Shown here piece by piece: positions 8,040-19,333 of a DNA stretch of 64,000 nt (position 1 is the first letter of the stretch; each line of letters begins with the position of its first letter). The notes under the pieces were generated by a model. That model was not told the origin of the DNA and made no database searches. It saw nothing but the letters and a program-made list of their open reading frames with translations. Location: contig NZ_JARNTV010000012.1 in NCBI RefSeq assembly GCF_029433115.1, positions 25,649 through 89,648 on the forward strand, written 5' to 3'. The position numbers and the translations under genes were made by a program. Source of the DNA: Sphingomonas sp. AOB5 (lineage in GTDB: Bacteria; Pseudomonadota; Alphaproteobacteria; Sphingomonadales; Sphingomonadaceae).

Positions 8040-8657
8040 GTGAGCACGCCGCATGCCGTCATCTTCGATGTCGGCAACGTGCTCTACCGCTGGGAACCGC
8101 GACGACTCTACGAGCGCCTGATCGGAGACGATCTGGCGCTCGACGCGTTTCTGGACAATGTCGTCACGAAAGACTGGCATTTTCAGCATGATGCCGGGCG
8201 CCCCTTCGCCGAATGCGCGGCCGAGCTGAGCGCGCAGTATCCGCAACATGCCGATCTGATCGCGCTGTGGGGGCCGGAGTTCAACCAGACACTGCCCGGA
8301 ATGGTCGAGGGCATGCAGGCGATCGTCGAGCAACTCGATGCGCGCGGCGTACCTTTGTTCGGCATCACCAATTTCTCGGGCGAGTTCTGGCCGCCCTTCA
8401 GGGCGCGCGAATCGGCGATCTTCGACCGGTTCCGCGACATCGTCGTCTCGGGCGACGAGAAGCTCGTGAAGCCCGATCCGGCGATCTATGCGCTGGCGCT
8501 GAAGCGATTCGGGCTGGAGGCGGGGCAGGCGGTGTTCGTCGACGACGTGCTGGCGAATGTCGAGTCAGCGCGCGCGATGGGTATCCACACGGTGCATTTC
8601 ACCGATGCGGGGAGCCTGCGGGCTGAGCTGGAGCGGCTGGGGCTGCTCCAGGCCTGA
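8040..8657 (+). CDS. HAD-IA family phosphatase
   Basis: A 205-residue haloacid dehalogenase-like hydrolase. Motif I is VIFDVGNVLYRW (nucleophile Asp10, with Gly-Asn in place of the usual second Asp). Motif II is the Thr/Asn in GITNFSG. Motif III is the lysine in KLVKPDPAIY, and motif IV is VFVDDVLANVE. The D-x-G-N variant is common in YihX-like sugar-phosphate phosphatases, but the substrate is unknown. It starts with GTG 7 nt after rpmJ and was probably transcribed with it. Confidence 0.87.
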   Translation: MSTPHAVIFDVGNVLYRWEPRRLYERLIGDDLALDAFLDNVVTKDWHFQHDAGRPFAECAAELSAQYPQHADLIALWGPEFNQTLPGMVEGMQAIVEQLDARGVPLFGITNFSGEFWPPFRARESAIFDRFRDIVVSGDEKLVKPDPAIYALALKRFGLEAGQAVFVDDVLANVESARAMGIHTVHFTDAGSLRAELERLGLLQA

Positions 8658-8668
8658 TCGCAGTAACC

Positions 8669-8740
8669 GTGCTCCGGCGAAGGCCGGAGCGGTGGCCGGA
8701 TCGGCTTCGGCTGCCAAGGCTCCGGCCTTCGCCGGAGCAC
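8669..8740. repeat. Intergenic palindromic element, CCGGCGAAGGCCGG type
   Basis: Perfect 22-bp inverted arms at 8669-8690 and 8719-8740 are separated by 28 bp. Each arm also folds on itself around GCGAAGGC. There is no T-tract, so this is not a simple intrinsic terminator. It lies between the convergent HAD and pyk genes. A diverged copy is at 39809-39885. Confidence 0.8.
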
Positions 8741-8762
8741 GGTGCAGCTTGGGCGGCAAAGC

Positions 8763-11043
<2,281 letters not shown>

Positions 11044-11172
11044 ACCCGTTCCCCTTCGCGGAGGGATGATGCGCGGGCCGCACAGGATTGCACGCGCTTT
11101 CGATGCGGATTCGGCGCCATCGTTGCGCGGCCCGGCCATGGGTCCTAGGCTGGCGGCAAAAGGGGAAAGAGG

Positions 11173-12504
11173 ATGATCCGCAACCTGATCGCTGCGTTCG
11201 CGCTGCTCTTCGCTGCGCCCGTGCTGGCCCAGACCGCGCCGCCCGCGAAGACGACTTATATCCATGCCGGCACGCTGCTCGATCAGCCGGGCAAGCCGCC
11301 GCGCGGCAATTCGACGATCATCGTCCGCGACGGCAAGATCGTCGCCGTGCGCGATGGCTTCGTGCCGCCCGAGGATGGCGCGACGGTTGTCGATCTGCGG
11401 ACCTCGTTCGTGCTGCCCGGCCTGATCGACATGCACGTCCATCTCTTCATGGAAGGCGATCCGGTGAAGGCGCGGATGGAAGCGCTGACCCGTACCGGCA
11501 GCGACGAGATGATCATCGGGCAGGAAAATGCCCGGCTCGATCTGGAAGCCGGCTTCACCACGGTGCGCGATCTGGGCAGCGATCCCGAGCCGGTTCGTGC
11601 GCTGCGTGATGCGATCGATCGCGGCGCGGTGGCCGGGCCGACCATCGTCAATGCCGGGCGGATGATCTCGGTCTCGGGCGGGCATGGCGACGGCACCAAC
11701 GGGCTTGCCGAGCCCTGGGCGGAGACCGTGGCCGAGCATCAGATCAATACCTGCAACGGCGCCGACGATTGTCGCCGCGCGGTGCGCCAGCAGATCGGCG
11801 GCGGCGCGCTGGTGATCAAGTTCGCGGCGACCGGCGGCGTGCTGTCGAATGTCGCGGGCGGCCTGGGCAAGCAGATGACCGACGACGAGATGAAGGCGAT
11901 CGTCGAGACCGCGCACAGCTTCGGCCGCCGCGTGGCTGTCCATGCCCATGCCGATGAGGGGATCCGCGCCGCTGTCCTCGCGGGCGCCGACACGATCGAT
12001 CACGGTACCTTCCTGAGCGACGAGACCATTGCGCTGATGAAGCAGCGCGGCACCTGGCTGGTACCGACCATGCTGGCGCCTGCCACTGCCCTTGCCAATG
12101 CCCGCGCAGGCAAGCTGCCCCCGGCGACGGTGCCCAAGGCCGAATCGGCGGCTGCGGCGGCCATCGACAGCCACCGCCGGGCGATCCGCGCGGGCGTACG
12201 CATCGCCTTCGGCACCGATACCGGCGTGTCGCGCCACGGCATCAACGCGCAGGAGTTCAAGCTGATGGTCGATGCGGGGATGACGCCGATGGGCGCGATC
12301 CGTGCCGCGACCATCGACGCTGCCGACGCGCTGGGCCGGAAGGACCAGATCGGATCGATCGAGCCGGGAAAATGGGCCGACATCATCGCGGTGACCGGCG
12401 ATCCGCTGACCGACGTGACCCGGCTGGAGCGTGTCGATTTCGTGATGCGCCGCGGGGTTGTCCACAAGCTGGGCGGACATCGGCAGGTGTTTCCGGTGGA
12501 GTGA
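11173..12504 (+). CDS. Exported metal-dependent amidohydrolase
   Basis: A 443-residue amidohydrolase with a signal peptide (MIRNLIAAFALLFAAPVLA, then QT). Metal-site motifs are DMHVHLF near residue 95, a lysine in LVIKFAATGG that may be carboxylated, AVHAHAD, IDHGTF and FGTDTG. This is the imidazolonepropionase-like/Xaa-Pro dipeptidase clan, which includes periplasmic dipeptidases. The substrate is not determinable from sequence. A GGGGAAAGAGG Shine-Dalgarno precedes the ATG. Confidence 0.9.
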   Translation: MIRNLIAAFALLFAAPVLAQTAPPAKTTYIHAGTLLDQPGKPPRGNSTIIVRDGKIVAVRDGFVPPEDGATVVDLRTSFVLPGLIDMHVHLFMEGDPVKARMEALTRTGSDEMIIGQENARLDLEAGFTTVRDLGSDPEPVRALRDAIDRGAVAGPTIVNAGRMISVSGGHGDGTNGLAEPWAETVAEHQINTCNGADDCRRAVRQQIGGGALVIKFAATGGVLSNVAGGLGKQMTDDEMKAIVETAHSFGRRVAVHAHADEGIRAAVLAGADTIDHGTFLSDETIALMKQRGTWLVPTMLAPATALANARAGKLPPATVPKAESAAAAAIDSHRRAIRAGVRIAFGTDTGVSRHGINAQEFKLMVDAGMTPMGAIRAATIDAADALGRKDQIGSIEPGKWADIIAVTGDPLTDVTRLERVDFVMRRGVVHKLGGHRQVFPVE

Positions 12505-12571
12505 GGTTGAGCCGTCCGGGCCAATCGCCTAGACGGCCATCCTTCCACATAGATTCGAGAGCGGACTTTCC

Positions 12572-12811
12572 ATGAGCGACAATATTTCGGCCGAGCAGCT
12601 GCGTCTTTTCATCGAGCGCATCGAGCGGCTGGAGGAAGAGAAGAAGGGCATCGCCGACGACATCAAGGACGTCTATGGCGAAGCCAAGTCGACCGGGTTC
12701 GACGTGAAGACGATGCGTTCGATCGTCCGCCTGCGGAAGATGGAAAAGCATCATCGCGACGAGGCCGAGGCGCTGCTCGAAACCTACAAGAACGCGCTCG
12801 GCCTGAGCTGA
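12572..12811 (+). CDS. gapR: GapR-type nucleoid-associated protein (DUF2312)
   Basis: A 79-residue, highly charged helical protein. It shows the DUF2312 signature: [37 protein letters not shown] and IVRLRKME. In Caulobacter the family member GapR binds overtwisted AT-rich DNA ahead of replication and transcription and stimulates topoisomerases. The same role is inferred. The full-length small protein is present and is followed 22 nt later by the ybjQ-like gene. Confidence 0.92.
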   Translation: MSDNISAEQLRLFIERIERLEEEKKGIADDIKDVYGEAKSTGFDVKTMRSIVRLRKMEKHHRDEAEALLETYKNALGLS

Positions 12812-12833
12812 GCCCGAAGCGACGGGAGGCGGC

Positions 12834-13160
12834 ATGATCCTGACCACCACCAGCACGCTCGATGGCCGTCAGGTGACGCGCTATCACGGCATCGTCACCG
12901 CCGAGGTAATCCTGGGCGCGAACATCTTCCGCGATCTGTTCGCGGGGATCCGCGACATCGTCGGCGGGCGTTCGGGCAGCTATGAGAAGCCGCTGCGCGA
13001 TGCGCGCCGCACCGCGCTCGAGGAGCTGTCGGCCGAAGCGCGCGACCTGGGCGCCAACGGGGTGATCGGGATCGATTTCGACTATGAAGTGATCGGCAAG
13101 AACGGATCGATGCTGATGGTGTCCGCATCGGGCACCGCGGTGACGGTCAGCGGCGTCTGA
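12834..13160 (+). CDS. ybjQ: YbjQ/UPF0145 family protein
   Basis: A 108-residue UPF0145 protein: an N-terminal [11 protein letters not shown] strand, ITGxxxxGANIF-like [16 protein letters not shown], then REL-type helices ([29 protein letters not shown]). The family forms pentameric beta-sandwich assemblies of unknown function, sometimes labelled heavy-metal binding. It lies between gapR and yebC on the same strand with short gaps. Confidence 0.9.
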   Translation: MILTTTSTLDGRQVTRYHGIVTAEVILGANIFRDLFAGIRDIVGGRSGSYEKPLRDARRTALEELSAEARDLGANGVIGIDFDYEVIGKNGSMLMVSASGTAVTVSGV

Positions 13161-13179
13161 ACGGGCAAGAGAGTTTCCA

Positions 13180-13923
13180 ATGGCAGGCCATTCCAAATTC
13201 AAGAACATCATGCACCGCAAGGGTGCGCAGGATAAGAAGCGTTCGAACCTGTTCTCGAAGCTGAGCCGCGAAATCACCGTGGCGGCGAAGATGGGCATGC
13301 CCGATCCGGACATGAACCCGCGCCTGCGCGCCGCGGTCAACGCGGCCAAGGCGCAGTCGATGCCCAAGGACAATATCCAGCGTTCGATCGACAAGGCGAC
13401 CAAGGGCGACGCGGAGAATTACGAGGAGATCCGCTACGAGGCGTTCGGCCCGGGCGGCGTTTCGTTGATCATCGAGACGCTGACCGACAACCGCAACCGC
13501 ACCGTGACGAACGTGCGCACCGCGATCTCCAAGAATGGCGGCAATCTCGGCGCGCCGGGTTCGGTCAGCCATGCCTTCGACCGGATGGGCCTGATCAACT
13601 ATCCGGCCAAGGCGGGTGACGCTGACAAGGTGTTCGAAGCGGCACTGGAAGCCGGTGCCGAGGATGTCTCGTCGAGCGAGGACGGCCACGAAATCTGGAC
13701 CGCGGTGGGCGACCTGCACGAAGTCGCCAAGGCGCTCGAGCCGGTGCTGGGCGAAGCCGAAGGCGCGAAGCTCGCCTGGCGCCCGCAGACGATGGTCGCG
13801 GTCGACGAAGGCGATGCGGGTACTCTGCTCAAGCTGATCGACGTGCTGGACGACGATGACGACGTCCAGACCGTGTGGGGCAATTACGAAGTCTCGGACG
13901 AAGTGATGGAGAAGCTGGGTTGA
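13180..13923 (+). CDS. yebC: YebC/PmpR family protein
   Basis: A 247-residue YebC family protein, full length. The start [21 protein letters not shown] is diagnostic, with [14 protein letters not shown] and [14 protein letters not shown] following. Family members act as transcriptional regulators and, by more recent work, as factors relieving ribosome stalling. The position directly before ruvC is conserved in many bacteria. ruvC follows after a palindromic repeat element. Confidence 0.95.
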   Translation: MAGHSKFKNIMHRKGAQDKKRSNLFSKLSREITVAAKMGMPDPDMNPRLRAAVNAAKAQSMPKDNIQRSIDKATKGDAENYEEIRYEAFGPGGVSLIIETLTDNRNRTVTNVRTAISKNGGNLGAPGSVSHAFDRMGLINYPAKAGDADKVFEAALEAGAEDVSSSEDGHEIWTAVGDLHEVAKALEPVLGEAEGAKLAWRPQTMVAVDEGDAGTLLKLIDVLDDDDDVQTVWGNYEVSDEVMEKLG

Positions 13924-13930
13924 TGTGGTT

Positions 13931-14028
13931 CCCCTCCCGCTTGCGGGAGGGGTTAGGGGAGGGCCTGTCCTTCCCCGTCATCGCCCGTTCTCACGCCCTC
14001 CCCCGACCCCTCCCGCAAGCGGGAGGGG
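13931..14028. repeat. Palindromic element between yebC and ruvC
   Basis: Two 34-nt arms (13931-13964 and 13995-14028) are inverted copies with only two mismatches. Each arm begins or ends with a self-complementary hairpin built on CCCCTCCCGC/GCGGGAGGGG. The spacer is 30 nt. The right arm ends 4 nt before the ruvC start codon and supplies its purine-rich ribosome-binding sequence. Confidence 0.85.
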
Positions 14029-14030
14029 GG
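14021..14030 (+). promoter_or_regulatory. ruvC ribosome-binding site inside the repeat
   Basis: GGGAGGGGGG lies immediately upstream of the TTG at 14033. It is the outer strand of the right hairpin of the repeat element, so hairpin folding would hide the ribosome-binding site. Confidence 0.6.
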
Positions 14031-14032
14031 AT

Positions 14033-14521
14033 TTGATCCTTCTCGGCCTCGATCCCGGGCTCGGTACCACGGGCTGGGGGCTGATCCGTGCCGATGGCAA
14101 TCGCCTCAGCCATATCGCCAATGGACGGCTGAAGACCGAGACCGCAGCGCCGCTCCCGCGCCGCCTCGCGCATCTCGACGCGCAGCTTGCCGCGCTGATC
14201 GCGGACCGCAATCCCGATGCCGCCGCGGTCGAGGAAGTGTTCGTCAATTCCAACCCGCAATCGACGCTGAAGCTGGGTCAGGCGCGCGGCGTGGTGATCT
14301 GCGCGGCGGCGCGGGTGGGGATCGATGTCGGCGAATATGCCGCGCGGCTGGTGAAAAAGGCGGTGGTCGGCAACGGCAATGCGGAGAAGGCACAGGTCCA
14401 CGCGATGGTCGCGCGGCTGCTTCCGGGCGTGAAGATCGACGGCCCCGATGCTGCGGACGCACTGGCCGTCGCGATCTGCCACGCGCATCACATGGCGAGC
14501 GCGCGGCGACTGGTGATCTGA
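14033..14521 (+). CDS. ruvC: Holliday junction endonuclease RuvC
   Basis: RuvC cuts Holliday junctions after RuvAB branch migration. The 162-residue protein has the acidic active site: Asp near residue 7 ([14 protein letters not shown]), Glu in [14 protein letters not shown] near 66, and the C-terminal pair in [13 protein letters not shown] chose TTG 14033 because homology begins exactly there (LILLGLDPG) and no ATG is available. The frame upstream translates repeat sequence. It ends 4 nt before the stop of a convergent membrane protein gene. Confidence 0.92.
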   Translation: MILLGLDPGLGTTGWGLIRADGNRLSHIANGRLKTETAAPLPRRLAHLDAQLAALIADRNPDAAAVEEVFVNSNPQSTLKLGQARGVVICAAARVGIDVGEYAARLVKKAVVGNGNAEKAQVHAMVARLLPGVKIDGPDAADALAVAICHAHHMASARRLVI

Positions 14522-14525
14522 CGCC

Positions 14526-14939
14526 CTAGTTGAAGATCTCCGCGGTCTCTTCGGCGTCGAACTTGCCTGTACGCAGCGTCGCGGCACCGCGGATGCCGTT
14601 GATCACGACGACCAGCAGAATAGCGTTGATGATGATCCCGCCGATCGAGACCGACATCACGCTGCCGAGAAGGATCAGCAGCAGGATCAGCGCGGTGGCG
14701 CTTCCCGAGATCAGCCCCTTGCCCGATCGCATGCGGATGCCCGCGAACAGCGAGACGGAGAGTTGGGTGAGCGAGAGCAGGCCCACCAGCGCAGGAACGC
14801 TGCCGTTCTGGATGAAGGGCCAAGTCGTCGCTAGGCTGATCCCGGCCAAGCCCGCTGCGATGAAGCAGGCGAAGCTGCCCGTCTGCGCGGCGCCCAGCGC
14901 GCCGTCCTCGGTCGTCAGATCGGTATCCCAAAGTGCCAT
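14526..14939 (-). CDS. Small four-helix membrane protein, unknown function
   Basis: A 137-residue inner-membrane protein with about four hydrophobic segments: FACFIAAGLAGISLATTW, ALVGLLSLTQLSVSLFAGI, ALILLLILLGSVMSV and IIINAILLVVVINGI. The acidic C-terminus (DAEETAEIFN) is soluble. I do not recognise a family. It sits between ruvC and ruvA on the opposite strand, together with the next gene. Confidence 0.7.
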   Translation of the reverse strand: MALWDTDLTTEDGALGAAQTGSFACFIAAGLAGISLATTWPFIQNGSVPALVGLLSLTQLSVSLFAGIRMRSGKGLISGSATALILLLILLGSVMSVSIGGIIINAILLVVVINGIRGAATLRTGKFDAEETAEIFN

Positions 14940-15000
14940 GCCGCATCCCCCTTTTGCGCGGCACTCAGCCTAGCATCGCTGTCCCCGCCGTCGAGGGGTC

Positions 15001-15450
15001 TCAGGCGGCCAGCGCGAAGACTGGCCCCTCGCCATCGTCATTGGCGGCCGGCTTGCCGGGGCGCCGGGTCCGGCGCGTGCGAGGTGTGCGGGCGCGGGCA
15101 AGCCAGTGCGACAGCGTCGTGCGGACCGCGCGCCATCCCCCGGCCGAAGCCGCGGCGACAAAGGCGATGGCGACATCGACCATCACCGTCAGGTCGATCA
15201 TCGCCAGCGCGGCGGTCAGCTCGGGCAGCGCCATGCTGTAGATCAGCACGCCTTCGTGCCCGATCACCCACCATGCGGCGAACGCGGTGACGATCAGCAC
15301 GGTCGCGGCCAGCACGGTCTGGCGGCGGATGCGGGAAAGCGTGGCGGCGGGCTTCGCCACCAGCCAGCGGTGCAGCACGTCGCCCACCGGCGTTCCGCGC
15401 GCGGCGGCCAGTGCCGCCCACAATGCGATCATCCCCGCCAGCAACGTCAT
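15001..15450 (-). CDS. Hypothetical membrane protein with basic C-terminus
   Basis: A 149-residue protein with hydrophobic segments at about 1-20, 45-65 (TVLAATVLIVTAFAAWWVI), 70-90 and 90-105. A very basic stretch ARARTPRTRRTRRPGK follows near residues 118-133. No family is recognised. It lies on the minus strand between ruvC and ruvA, so it splits the ruv cluster. A GGAGGG sequence lies upstream of the ATG. Confidence 0.65.
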   Translation of the reverse strand: MTLLAGMIALWAALAAARGTPVGDVLHRWLVAKPAATLSRIRRQTVLAATVLIVTAFAAWWVIGHEGVLIYSMALPELTAALAMIDLTVMVDVAIAFVAAASAGGWRAVRTTLSHWLARARTPRTRRTRRPGKPAANDDGEGPVFALAA

Positions 15451-15544
15451 GCGTCCACCCTCCCTTTCCCTCGAAATGGGAAGGATCGCCGCGATTACCA
15501 GAGGAGGGGATGACGGCGGAACAAAAGGGGGTTAAGCCGGTGTC

Positions 15545-16141
15545 ATGATCGCCCATCTTCATGGCAAGCTCGCCGCGACCGGCATGGATCACGCGGTGAT
15601 CGACGTGAACGGCGTGGGCTATCTGGTCGGCGCCTCGGCGAAGACGCTCGACGCGCTGGGCGCCGTTGGCGAAGCGGTGACGGTGCATACCGAGATGCTG
15701 GTCAGCGAGGATTCGATCCGGTTGATGGGCTTTGCCAGCGCCGAGGAGCGCGACTGGTTCAAGCTGCTGACCTCGGTGCAGGGCGTAGGGGCCAAGGTGG
15801 CGCTGGCCATCCTCTCGATCTTCGCGCCTGCGGAGCTCCAGACCGCCATCGCCCGCGCGGATTCGGCGATGATCGCCCGCGCCAACGGCGTCGGCCCGAA
15901 ACTGGCCCAGCGCATCGCTAACGAATTGCGCGACAAGGCCGGCGGCATTGCGACCGGCGGGGTTGGTGCGGCGGCGGCGCCCACGGCTGGCGCAGCGAAG
16001 GATGCGGTGTCGGCGCTGCTCAACCTGGGCTTCAAGCCCGCCGAGGCGAGCGGGGCGGTGAGCGCCGCGAACGATGAACTGGGCCCGGGCGCGACGCTGG
16101 ACGCGCTGGTGCGGCTGGCGCTGCGGAAGGCGGCGAAGTGA
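15545..16141 (+). CDS. ruvA: Holliday junction branch migration protein RuvA
   Basis: RuvA binds the four-way junction and loads RuvB. The 198-residue length is normal. The OB-fold domain begins [16 protein letters not shown]. Two helix-hairpin-helix motifs follow ([14 protein letters not shown] and [17 protein letters not shown]), then an Ala-rich linker, and the C-terminal domain III that contacts RuvB ([15 protein letters not shown]). ruvB lies downstream but is separated from it by a GIY-YIG unit. Confidence 0.95.
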   Translation: MIAHLHGKLAATGMDHAVIDVNGVGYLVGASAKTLDALGAVGEAVTVHTEMLVSEDSIRLMGFASAEERDWFKLLTSVQGVGAKVALAILSIFAPAELQTAIARADSAMIARANGVGPKLAQRIANELRDKAGGIATGGVGAAAAPTAGAAKDAVSALLNLGFKPAEASGAVSAANDELGPGATLDALVRLALRKAAK

Positions 16142-16155
16142 GTCCTTTCCTTTTC

Positions 16156-16184
16156 CGTCATGCTGAACTTGTTTCAGCATCCAT
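16156..16184 (+). repeat. Left inverted repeat of the GIY-YIG unit
   Basis: A 29-nt arm whose core ATGCTGAACTTGTTTCAGCA forms a hairpin. It is the exact reverse complement of 16542-16570. Confidence 0.9.
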
Positions 16185-16222
16185 CTGTCCGCGCGCATCG
16201 TCGGTGAGGGGAGAGGGTGTCG

Positions 16223-16525
16223 ATGGCCAAACAGCCCTGCGTGTACCTGCTCGCGAGCCAGCGGCTGGGTACGATCTATATCGGCGTGACTTCGGATCTG
16301 ATCGCGCGCCTGTATCAACATCGAACTGGCGCGGTTCCCGGCTTCACCGCGCGATATGCAGTTCATCGCCTCGTTCGCTACGAGTTCTGCGCGACGATGG
16401 AAGAAGCGATCGCGCGCGAGAAACAGCTCAAGCGTTGGCACCGGCAATGGAAGATCAATCTGATCGAAAGCGAGAATCCGGAATGGGTGGACCTAGCGGT
16501 GGCGCTTGGTCTGGAGCCGCTTTGA
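16223..16525 (+). CDS. Small GIY-YIG nuclease (copy 1)
   Basis: A 100-residue single-domain GIY-YIG protein of the UPF0213/YhbQ-like group. The two motif strands are CVYLLAS and TIYIGVTSDL. Arg in DLIARLYQHR and Glu in EEAIAREKQLKRWHR are the expected catalytic residues, and NPEWVDL closes the fold. An upstream GTG at 16217 is in frame, but GGGGAGAGG is better spaced for the ATG at 16223. It is the only gene inside the inverted-repeat unit. No DNA-recognition domain is attached, so specificity would come from the fold itself. It is a paralogue of the gene at 57629. Confidence 0.88.
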   Translation: MAKQPCVYLLASQRLGTIYIGVTSDLIARLYQHRTGAVPGFTARYAVHRLVRYEFCATMEEAIAREKQLKRWHRQWKINLIESENPEWVDLAVALGLEPL

Positions 16526-16541
16526 TGTCGCTGGTTGCGCA

Positions 16542-16570
16542 ATGGATGCTGAAACAAGTTCAGCATGACG
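16542..16570 (-). repeat. Right inverted repeat of the GIY-YIG unit
   Basis: The exact reverse complement of the left arm at 16156-16184. It ends 13 nt before the ruvB start codon, so it lies in the ruvB leader. Confidence 0.9.
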
Positions 16571-16583
16571 GTGGGGTTTGGGC

Positions 16584-17606
16584 ATGACCGACACCGACCG
16601 CCTCATCGTCCCCCAGCGCCGTGCCGAGGACATGGACGCCGCGCTGCGCCCCAAGACCCTCGACGAATTCGTCGGGCAGAAGGCCGCGCGCGAGAATCTC
16701 CGCGTGTTCGTCGAGGCTGCCAAGTCGCGTGGCGAGGCGCTGGATCATGTTCTCTTCTTTGGCCCACCGGGTCTCGGCAAGACCACGCTGGCGCAGATCA
16801 TCGCGCGCGAGATGGGCGTCGGGTTCCGCGCCACCTCGGGTCCGGTCATCGCCAAGTCGGGCGATCTCGCGGCGCTGCTGACCAATCTCGAGGATGGCGA
16901 CGTCCTCTTCATCGACGAGATCCACCGGCTCAATCCGGCAGTCGAGGAAGTGCTCTATCCGGCGATGGAGGATCGTGCGCTGGACCTGATGATCGGCGAG
17001 GGGCCGTCGGCGCGCAGCGTCCGCATCGATCTGCCGCGCTTCACGCTGGTCGGCGCCACCACGCGGCAGGGGCTGCTGACGCAACCGCTGCGGGATCGCT
17101 TCGGCATCCCGGTGCGGCTCAATTTCTACACGATCGACGAACTGGAACATGTCGTCAGCCGCGCCGCGCGTCTGCTCGATCTGCATGTCGCCGAGGATGG
17201 CGCGCGCGAGATCGCGAAACGCTCGCGCGGCACCCCGCGCATCGCCGGCCGCCTGCTGCGCCGCGTCCGCGATTTCGCCAACGTACTCGGTGAGCCGACC
17301 GTTCATGCCAAGGTTGCGGATTCGGCGCTGACCCGGCTCGAAGTCGATGCGCTGGGCCTCGATGCGATGGACCGGCGCTATCTGATGATGATCGCCGACA
17401 TCTATCGCGGTGGGCCGGTGGGCGTGGAGACGCTGGCCGCGGGCCTCAGCGAGCCGCGCGACACGATCGAGGAAGTGATCGAGCCGTACCTGATCCAGAT
17501 CGGCATGATCGCGCGGACCGCGCGCGGGCGCTGCCTCAACGGCATGGCGTGGAAGCATCTGGGCCTCGATCCGCCCGCAACCGCGCAGGACGGGCTGTTC
17601 GACTGA
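16584..17606 (+). CDS. ruvB: Holliday junction helicase motor RuvB
   Basis: RuvB is the AAA+ motor that drives branch migration with RuvA. The 340-residue protein has Walker [10 protein letters not shown], Walker B FIDEIHRL, the sensor region GATTRQGLL and the C-terminal winged helix ([14 protein letters not shown]). An in-frame TTG lies 6 nt upstream, but MTDTDRLI from the ATG at 16584 is the natural start. The leader contains the right repeat of the GIY-YIG unit. ybgC follows after 55 nt. Confidence 0.95.
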   Translation: MTDTDRLIVPQRRAEDMDAALRPKTLDEFVGQKAARENLRVFVEAAKSRGEALDHVLFFGPPGLGKTTLAQIIAREMGVGFRATSGPVIAKSGDLAALLTNLEDGDVLFIDEIHRLNPAVEEVLYPAMEDRALDLMIGEGPSARSVRIDLPRFTLVGATTRQGLLTQPLRDRFGIPVRLNFYTIDELEHVVSRAARLLDLHVAEDGAREIAKRSRGTPRIAGRLLRRVRDFANVLGEPTVHAKVADSALTRLEVDALGLDAMDRRYLMMIADIYRGGPVGVETLAAGLSEPRDTIEEVIEPYLIQIGMIARTARGRCLNGMAWKHLGLDPPATAQDGLFD

Positions 17607-17661
17607 GTTTTACGCCCGTTTGCCTTCCATCCGAAACGATCCGCCGTTAGGGGCAGGTCAT

Positions 17662-18108
17662 ATGGACGTTCTGCAAGCCCTAGGCCGCTTCCACGGCCCC
17701 GAGCATCATTTTGTCCTGCGTGTCTATTTCGAGGACACCGATCTGACCGGTGTGGTCTATCACGCCAATTATCTGCGGTTCATGGAGCGCGCCCGCTCCG
17801 ATATGCTGCTGGCTGCCGGGATCGATCAGCGCGCGGTGTTCGAGGCAGGCGAGGGCGCTTACGCAATCGCCACGCTCGCCATCAAATATCGCGTGCCGGC
17901 CCGTCTCGGCGACGAACTCACGGTCGTCAGCCACCTGAAGCGTTTGCGCGCCGCTTCGGTGGATATTCATCAACGAGTCATGCGTAGGGATACCATAGTG
18001 GCCGAGGCAGAGGTCGAGGCGGCGTTCGTCTCCCCGACCGGGCGGCCGCGGCGTCAGCCGTCCGATTGGATGGCGGCATTCGCGCCACTGGTGGGCAAGG
18101 GGAATTGA
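17662..18108 (+). CDS. ybgC: Acyl-CoA thioesterase YbgC
   Basis: A 148-residue hotdog-fold thioesterase, the usual first gene of the tol-pal cluster. The catalytic aspartate lies in YFEDTDLTGVVYHANY, the family signature. The ATG at 17662 follows GGGGCAGG, and an upstream in-frame ATG would add 14 residues without homology. tolQ begins 7 nt after the stop. YbgC hydrolyses short acyl-CoA thioesters and has been linked to phospholipid metabolism in other species. Confidence 0.93.
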   Translation: MDVLQALGRFHGPEHHFVLRVYFEDTDLTGVVYHANYLRFMERARSDMLLAAGIDQRAVFEAGEGAYAIATLAIKYRVPARLGDELTVVSHLKRLRAASVDIHQRVMRRDTIVAEAEVEAAFVSPTGRPRRQPSDWMAAFAPLVGKGN

Positions 18109-18115
18109 GCCGGAC

Positions 18116-18802
18116 ATGGATTTTCTGAACAACGCCGACCCGATGTCGCTTACCGGCCTGATCCTGCAGGCCCATTGGATCGTGAAGGTCGTGATGGCCG
18201 GACTGTTCCTGGCCAGCCTGTGGAGCTGGGCGATCATCGTCAGCTTCGGCTTCAAGATCGCCAGCGTCCGCAAGGCCATCGAGAAGTTCGACGGCGAGTA
18301 TCGCGAGGCCGACGATATCGACGAGTTCCACCGCCGCGTGGCGGGCCGGGACCAGCCGATCGCGCGCGTCTTCTCGGCGGGCGTCACCGAATGGCGCCGC
18401 TCGACCTCGGGCAAGGCGATCGACCGCGAAGGCACGCGTGAGCGTCTCGCGACCGCAATGGGTGCGACCATCGCCAACGAGATCGACCGGCTGGCGGACC
18501 GGCTGAACTTCCTCGCCACCGTCGGCGCGGTCGCGCCGTTCGTCGGCCTGTTCGGCACTGTGGTCGGCATCATGAACAGCTTCATCGGCATCGCGGGCGC
18601 GGAAAGCTCGTCGATCGCGGTGGTGGCGCCGGGCATCGCCGAGGCGCTGTTCGCCACCGCCATCGGTCTGGGCGCGGCGATCCCGTCGGTCATCGCCTAC
18701 AATGCGTTCAGCCACCGCATCAATCGCGTCGAGCAGCGGCTGAACCGCTTCGCCGACGGGTTCCACGCGACGCTCAGCCGCCGGCTCGAGCTGGAAGCGT
18801 AA
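18116..18802 (+). CDS. tolQ: Tol-Pal system proton channel subunit TolQ
   Basis: TolQ is the inner-membrane MotA/ExbB-type subunit that, with TolR, uses the proton motive force to drive TolA during outer-membrane constriction. It has 228 residues and three membrane segments: near 20-40 ([20 protein letters not shown]), about 137-160 ([19 protein letters not shown], with the conserved GLFGTVVGI) and about 175-195 ([19 protein letters not shown]). tolR starts 6 nt downstream. Confidence 0.95.
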   Translation: MDFLNNADPMSLTGLILQAHWIVKVVMAGLFLASLWSWAIIVSFGFKIASVRKAIEKFDGEYREADDIDEFHRRVAGRDQPIARVFSAGVTEWRRSTSGKAIDREGTRERLATAMGATIANEIDRLADRLNFLATVGAVAPFVGLFGTVVGIMNSFIGIAGAESSSIAVVAPGIAEALFATAIGLGAAIPSVIAYNAFSHRINRVEQRLNRFADGFHATLSRRLELEA

Positions 18803-18808
18803 GCCGCG

Positions 18809-19333
<525 letters not shown>

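Larger units (their letters stand above)
16156..16570 (+). mobile_element. 415-bp inverted-repeat unit carrying a GIY-YIG gene
   Basis: Perfect 29-bp inverted repeats at 16156-16184 and 16542-16570 enclose a single small gene. Each repeat also folds into an 8-bp hairpin (ATGCTGAA/TTCAGCAT). The unit sits between ruvA and ruvB, and its right end is 13 nt from the ruvB ATG. No target-site duplication was seen. The architecture resembles a REP-flanked RAYT gene, but the enzyme is a GIY-YIG nuclease. Mobility is inferred, not shown. Confidence 0.7.

Noticed and set aside
8669..8740. Palindromes as intrinsic terminators
   Set aside because: Most have no T-tract after the stem, unlike the real terminators at 22138 and 60551. 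A role in termination by other means is not excluded.
16223..16525. GIY-YIG gene as an intron-borne homing endonuclease
   Set aside because: It interrupts no host gene, ruvA and ruvB are intact, and no intron structure is visible.
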